From Nitrosovibrio sp. Nv4 (GTDB lineage: Bacteria; Pseudomonadota; Gammaproteobacteria; Burkholderiales; SG8-39): a stretch of 62,501 nt of DNA. Made by a program: the position numbers and the translations under genes. This document shows, in pieces, positions 58,694 to 62,501 of the stretch (position 1 is its first letter; each line of letters begins with the position of its first letter). The stretch lies in assembly GCA_945906765.1 (NCBI GenBank), contig CAMDRF010000004.1, positions 1-62,501 on the forward strand, in the 5' to 3' direction. Under the pieces are notes generated by a model, which was not told the origin of the DNA, ran no database searches, and saw only the letters and a list, made by a program, of their open reading frames with translations.

Positions 58694-59800
58694 GCCCCAA
58701 ACATCCTTTCTTTCGTCTCACGCAGCACGTCGGCAGGCTTACCAACGGATTTCAGAGCGTCGAGGCCGCCGACTTTGGCGACTTCGGGGACTTCGAAGAC
58801 TTTGGGGTTTTCCAGGCCGTCGGTGCCGCTGCGGGCGAACTGGGAAGCGATGGCCTTCACTGTTGCGGCGGCGTTGGGGGGAATCGTTGAGAGCCAGGCG
58901 CCGTTTTTGTAGTTGAAGGCGTCGGCGCGGTCGGAGCGGGTGCGGGGGAGCATGCCGTAGCCGAGGTCGGCGAGCGCACGTACTTGAAGAACACGATGTT
59001 GCGCACGGCGGGCACGTCGACACCGGTGGTGAGCAGGTCGACGGTGGTGGCGACGAAGTGATGGCGTGACGCGGCGCGCAGGCCGGGCAGGAAGTCGCCG
59101 CCACCGCTCTCGGAGGTGCACTTGAAGGCGTAGGGTTCGGCGCGCGGCTTGCCGTTCTTCGTGCACCACTCGGCGTAGAGGTTGTTCATCGCCGCGGAGA
59201 CGGCGTCCGCGTGGCGGTCGCGGGCGCAGAAGATGATGCTCTTCTGCTCCGGCCCGCCGGTTTCCAGCAACCGGGCGAAGAGGTTCTTCGTCATTTCCGC
59301 GACACGCTCGGGCATGAGGAGCTTTTCCTCGATGTCCGGGGCGTCGTAGCGGTCTTTGGCCGCGTCCGGGTAGTAGCGCCGCGTCGCCTCGCCCCCTGAC
59401 TACCGGACAAGCAAGGGCTTAGCCGCAGGTGCATCGAGCGAGATGCCCTTTGCCTTCTCATACCGTGCACGCAGCGTCGCGGGTGACGAGAATTCCGCAA
59501 GTGGCCGGGGATTCGAGGTCAGTCCCGTTGTTGCATCAAACTCGACGAACAGGCGCCCATTCGAAGAAAAAATGAACGGCACGTTCATACGCCGCGCCGA
59601 TCCGTAACCCTTGGCCTGCTCCAGGCCGTGGCCGGGCGGCAGTCCTTCGGCCTTGGCTTCGATCAGCGCCGCGCCTTGCCGCTGACCACCTCGACCGTGC
59701 CTGCGGTTTCCTCGCGGCGAATGAGGTCCTCTGTCCACCCGCAGCCACGGATGGCCGGATCAATCAGCTTTGCCCGGGTATCGGACTCGTTGTAGGCCAG
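58690..59800 (-). pseudogene. hsdR: Broken type I restriction subunit hsdR
   Basis: Relic of an HsdR. The N-terminus [20 protein letters not shown] starts at a CTG (59800) where ATG would be expected. After a small deletion and frameshift it continues IEAKAEGLPPGHGLEQAKGY to a TAG at 59402, an in-frame nonsense codon (LLVR-stop-SGGEATRRYY). A large deletion then removes the Walker helicase motifs, joining to KDRYDAPDIEEKLLMPERV. Another frameshift near 58975 precedes the tail that ends KERMFGA. Not functional. Confidence 0.87.
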
Positions 59801-59856
59801 AACGTCCCCCTGTACGCATCATAACGGCAGGCCACAGGGCCGGTAAGATAGAGGGG

Positions 59857-60909
59857 ATGGCAGTTGAAACCGACCGTCTGATCTCCGCCAAGCCCTCCTC
59901 GGTGCAGGAGGAGCAGATCGAGCGTTCGCTGCGTCCGGCGACGCTCGCCGAATATGTCGGCCAGGACAAGATCCGCGAACAGCTCGACATCTACATCCAG
60001 GCGGCGCGTGGGCGCAGCGAAGCGCTGGATCACGTGCTTCTCTTCGGGCCGCCGGGTCTGGGCAAGACCACGCTCGCGCACATTCTTGCCAAGGAATTGG
60101 GCGTCAATCTGCGCTCGACCTCCGGGCCGGTGCTGGAGCGTCCCGGTGACTTGGCCGCGATCCTCACCAACCTCGAACCGAAGGACGTGCTGTTCATCGA
60201 CGAGATCCATCGCCTGTCGCCGGTCGTCGAGGAGATCCTCTACCCGGCGCTGGAGGACTACCAGATCGACATCATGATCGGCGAGGGCCCCGCGGCGCGC
60301 TCGATCAAGCTCGACCTGCCGCCCTTCACGCTGGTGGGCGCGACCACGCGCGCCGGCATGTTGACGAACCCCTTGCGCGATCGTTTCGGCATCGTCGCGC
60401 GGCTCGAGTTCTACAGCCAGGAAGATTTGACGACGATTGTGCGTCGTTCCTCCCAGCTTTTGAAAATAGAAATTGAAAATCAAGGAGCGAGCGAGATCGC
60501 GCGGCGTTCGCGCGGCACGCCGCGCATCGCGAACCGGCTGCTGCGGCGCGTGCGTGACTACGCGCAGGTCAAGGCTGACGGCAGGATCTCCAAGCCGGTG
60601 GCCGACGCCGCCCTGAAAATGCTCGACGTGGATGCGCTGGGTCTGGACCTCATGGACCGCAAACTCCTGCTTGCGGTGATCGAGAAATTCTCCGGTGGCC
60701 CGGTCGGGCTGGAGAATCTCGCGCACGTGATCGGGGAGGAAGCCGACACCATCGAAGACGTGTTGGAGCCTTATCTGATCCAGTGCGGCTACCTGCAGCG
60801 CACGTCGCGCGGGCGCATGGCGACGCTTACCGCTTACCGCCATTTCGGCATCACAGCCCCGGCGGGCGCGCAGGATCTTTTGTCGCAGCCTGACCCGAAC
60901 GCCACGTGA
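59857..60909 (+). CDS. ruvB: Holliday junction branch migration ATPase RuvB
   Basis: A 350-aa AAA+ motor: [20 protein letters not shown], Walker [13 protein letters not shown], Walker [10 protein letters not shown], sensor [18 protein letters not shown] and a C-terminal winged helix ending PRGRMAT-type sequence ([15 protein letters not shown]). ATG at 59857 with GAGGGG. Separated from ruvA by 5 kb, so it needs its own promoter in about 55 bases after the hsdR relic or read-through. Confidence 0.96.
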   Translation: MAVETDRLISAKPSSVQEEQIERSLRPATLAEYVGQDKIREQLDIYIQAARGRSEALDHVLLFGPPGLGKTTLAHILAKELGVNLRSTSGPVLERPGDLAAILTNLEPKDVLFIDEIHRLSPVVEEILYPALEDYQIDIMIGEGPAARSIKLDLPPFTLVGATTRAGMLTNPLRDRFGIVARLEFYSQEDLTTIVRRSSQLLKIEIENQGASEIARRSRGTPRIANRLLRRVRDYAQVKADGRISKPVADAALKMLDVDALGLDLMDRKLLLAVIEKFSGGPVGLENLAHVIGEEADTIEDVLEPYLIQCGYLQRTSRGRMATLTAYRHFGITAPAGAQDLLSQPDPNAT

Positions 60910-61307
60910 ATACGTTCAACTTGCAGGTGCGGGTCTATTACGAGGACGTCGATGTCGGTGGCGTCGTCTACTATGCCAACTACCTGCGCTACTTCGAGCG
61001 GGCGCGCAGCGAGTGGCTGCGGAGCCTTGGCGTGAACCAAGAGCGCCTCGCCGCTGTCGAAGGGATCGGCTTCGTGGTGGCGCGCGCCGAAATCGACTTC
61101 AGGGCGGGGGCGCGGCTGGATGATCTGCTCAGCGTCACGGTAAAAATGACGGAACACAAGAAAACCTACCTCTGGCTGGAGCAGGAAGCGCGCCTTGCCG
61201 ACGGCAAGCTGTGCGCCAAGGCGCGCATTCAGGCCGCCTGTGTGCGGCATAGCGACATGCGGCCGCAGCCGATTCCCGAATTCCTCACCACAAGGATCGC
61301 GGCATGA
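60906..61307 (+). CDS. ybgC: Acyl-CoA thioesterase YbgC
   Basis: A 133-aa hot-dog thioesterase: [20 protein letters not shown] with the catalytic Asp, then [14 protein letters not shown]. Always at the head of tol-pal operons. GTG start overlaps ruvB. Confidence 0.95.
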   Translation: MNTFNLQVRVYYEDVDVGGVVYYANYLRYFERARSEWLRSLGVNQERLAAVEGIGFVVARAEIDFRAGARLDDLLSVTVKMTEHKKTYLWLEQEARLADGKLCAKARIQAACVRHSDMRPQPIPEFLTTRIAA

Positions 61308-61990
61308 CGATGACGCAGGACATGGAGCTCTGGACGCTCATCGCCAACGCCTCCTTCGTGGTGAAGGCGGTGATGCTGCTGCTGCTCGCGGTGTCGTTCA
61401 TGTCGTGGATGTTCATCTTTCGCAAGTGGATGACGATCCGCAGCGCGCGCGCGCAGACCGAGCAGTTCGAGCGCGAGTTCTGGAGCGGCAACGACATCAA
61501 TTCCCTGTACCAGGGCTCGGTCAACAACCGCCACACGATCGGCAGTCTGGAGCGCATTTTCGAGGCCGGCTACCGCGAATTCACCAAGCTGCGCGCGCAG
61601 CGGGGCACGGACGCCTCGACCATGGTGGACGGTGCGCGCCGCGCGATGCGCGCCACTTACCAGCGCGAGATGGACCACCTCGAGAGCCACCTTTCGTTTC
61701 TCGCCTCGACCGGCTCGGTCAGCCCCTACGTCGGCCTGTTCGGTACGGTGTGGGGGATCATGCATGCCTTCCGCAGCCTCGCGAACGTGCAGCAGGCGAC
61801 GCTGGCGCAGGTGGCGCCGGGAATCGCCGAAGCGCTGATCGCCACCGCCATCGGCCTGTTCGCGGCGATTCCCGCGGTGGTGGCGTACAACCGCTACTCG
61901 CACGACATCGACCGGCTTGCGATCCGTTTCGAGAGCTTCATGGAGGAGTTCTCCAACGTGTTGCAGCGGCAGGCGGCAGTGAGGACCTGA
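61304..61990 (+). CDS. tolQ: TolQ, inner-membrane proton-channel subunit
   Basis: A 228-aa TolQ/ExbB-type protein with three membrane segments (NASFVVKAVMLLLLAVSFMSWMF split around residue 25, and the later VSPYVGLFGTVWGIMHAF and ALIATAIGLFAAIPAVVAY). ATG overlaps ybgC. Part of the Tol-Pal envelope machine. Confidence 0.95.
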   Translation: MTMTQDMELWTLIANASFVVKAVMLLLLAVSFMSWMFIFRKWMTIRSARAQTEQFEREFWSGNDINSLYQGSVNNRHTIGSLERIFEAGYREFTKLRAQRGTDASTMVDGARRAMRATYQREMDHLESHLSFLASTGSVSPYVGLFGTVWGIMHAFRSLANVQQATLAQVAPGIAEALIATAIGLFAAIPAVVAYNRYSHDIDRLAIRFESFMEEFSNVLQRQAAVRT

Positions 61991-62403
61991 TGGCGAGATT
62001 GCATTCCAAGCGCGGCGCGATGTCCGAGATCAACGTCGTGCCCTATGTCGACGTGATGCTGGTGCTGCTCGTGATCTTCATGGTCACCGCGCCGCTGGTC
62101 ACCCCCGGCGTGATCGACCTGCCCTCGGTGGCGAAGGCGGGCCAGCCCAAAGTCGTGCCGCTCGAGGTGGTGATCAAGGAGGACCGTTCCCTGTCGGTGC
62201 GCGAACGCGATGCCTCGGGCCGGATTGTGAGCGACCGGCCGGTGGAGCGCGGCGATTTCCCGAAGATTTTCAAGGATCCGAAGGTTCCGGTGCTTGTCGC
62301 GGGGGACAAGAACGTGCGCTACGAGGCGGTGCTCCAGGTAATGGACGACCTTCGCGCGCAGGGTGTGGAGCGCGTCGGTTTGCAAGTAAAGCCAAAACAA
62401 TGA
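61990..62403 (+). CDS. tolR: TolR, inner-membrane proton-channel subunit
   Basis: A 137-aa TolR: single N-terminal membrane segment with the proton-binding Asp in INVVPYVDVMLVLLVIFMVT, then a periplasmic domain. ATG shares one base with the tolQ stop. Confidence 0.95.
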   Translation: MARLHSKRGAMSEINVVPYVDVMLVLLVIFMVTAPLVTPGVIDLPSVAKAGQPKVVPLEVVIKEDRSLSVRERDASGRIVSDRPVERGDFPKIFKDPKVPVLVAGDKNVRYEAVLQVMDDLRAQGVERVGLQVKPKQ

Positions 62404-62501
62404 CTGCTGCGGCCGGCACTGCCGCGATGTTCGACGAGCGAATTGATCCGGGCAGGATTACGTCGTTCGTGCTTGCGGCGGCGATGCATATTGCGCTGTT
62501 C
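62400..62501 (+). CDS. tolA: TolA, 3' end cut by window
   Basis: The first 34 codons of a protein starting at the ATG that overlaps the tolR stop; it has a short cytoplasmic start and the beginning of a membrane segment (ITSFVLAAAMHIALF). Order and topology match TolA. The rest lies beyond the window. Confidence 0.75.
   Translation, partial: MTAAAGTAAMFDERIDPGRITSFVLAAAMHIALF

Overview
This is a GC-rich proteobacterial chromosome segment. The order yebC-ruvC-ruvA ... ruvB-ybgC-tolQ-tolR-tolA, the fused CysG, and AprMBA, SoeABC and a complete oxidative (reverse) dsr cluster suggest a chemolithotrophic sulfur oxidiser, most likely a betaproteobacterium of the Nitrosomonadales/Burkholderiales type. 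The taxon is inferred from gene content; no rRNA is present.

Layout. 1-4.6 kb (+): a catabolic operon with the end of a branched-chain amino-acid-type ABC transporter (LivG/LivF), an amidohydrolase, an SDR and an acyl-adenylate/CoA ligase. 4.6-6.2 kb: decayed DNA with a frameshifted exported protein and a broken second copy of aprA. 6.2-10.6 kb (-): aprM-aprB-aprA followed by three small genes (135-aa unknown, SlyD-like FKBP, 55-aa unknown). 10.7-14.7 kb: a SulP anion transporter with an unusual cytoplasmic insert, a TSUP (TauE/SafE) exporter, a small membrane protein and a phosphodiesterase. 14.8-21.5 kb: soeABC, a DsrE-like protein, and a SorA-like periplasmic sulfite dehydrogenase with a dihaem cytochrome. 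21.5-24.4 kb: DsrE2, a CsoR-family repressor with an atypical cysteine pattern, TusA, a DsrC-like protein and a tandem-TusA protein. 24.4-30.4 kb: two convergent and poorly described operons. The + operon carries two different 2OG-Fe(II) hydroxylases and an S24/LexA-fold protein lacking the catalytic Lys. The - operon carries a TauD-like dioxygenase, a helical-repeat protein, a Cas6/Cmx6-like protein and a cysteine-free DsrC/TusE-like protein. 30.4-42.7 kb: dsrABEFHCMKLJOPNR, 14 genes tightly packed. 42.7-48.5 kb: a NarX/NarL-type two-component pair, a ferredoxin-reductase, CysG, a Rieske ferredoxin and a TrpD2-like protein. 48.6-53.0 kb (-): SDR, EamA transporter, DUF4236 protein and HerA-like ATPase, the last two with lower-GC sequence. 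53.0-62.5 kb: yebC-ruvC-ruvA, then a 5-kb graveyard of a type I restriction system, a dead PIN toxin-antitoxin pair and an intact Fic protein, then ruvB-ybgC-tolQ-tolR-tolA (cut by the window end).

How it works together. Sulfur is passed by Tus/DsrE2/DsrEFH relays to DsrC. DsrMKJOP re-oxidises DsrC, and DsrAB with DsrL releases sulfite. Sulfite can then be oxidised by AprMBA (with an ATP sulfurylase not in this window), by cytoplasmic SoeABC, or by periplasmic SorA. CysG and DsrN supply and amidate sirohaem. The least described part is the 24.4-30.4 kb block. A Cas6-fold RNA-binding or RNA-cleaving protein with no visible CRISPR array, in an operon with a TusE/DsrC-family protein and a dioxygenase, is the most promising candidate for a new system.
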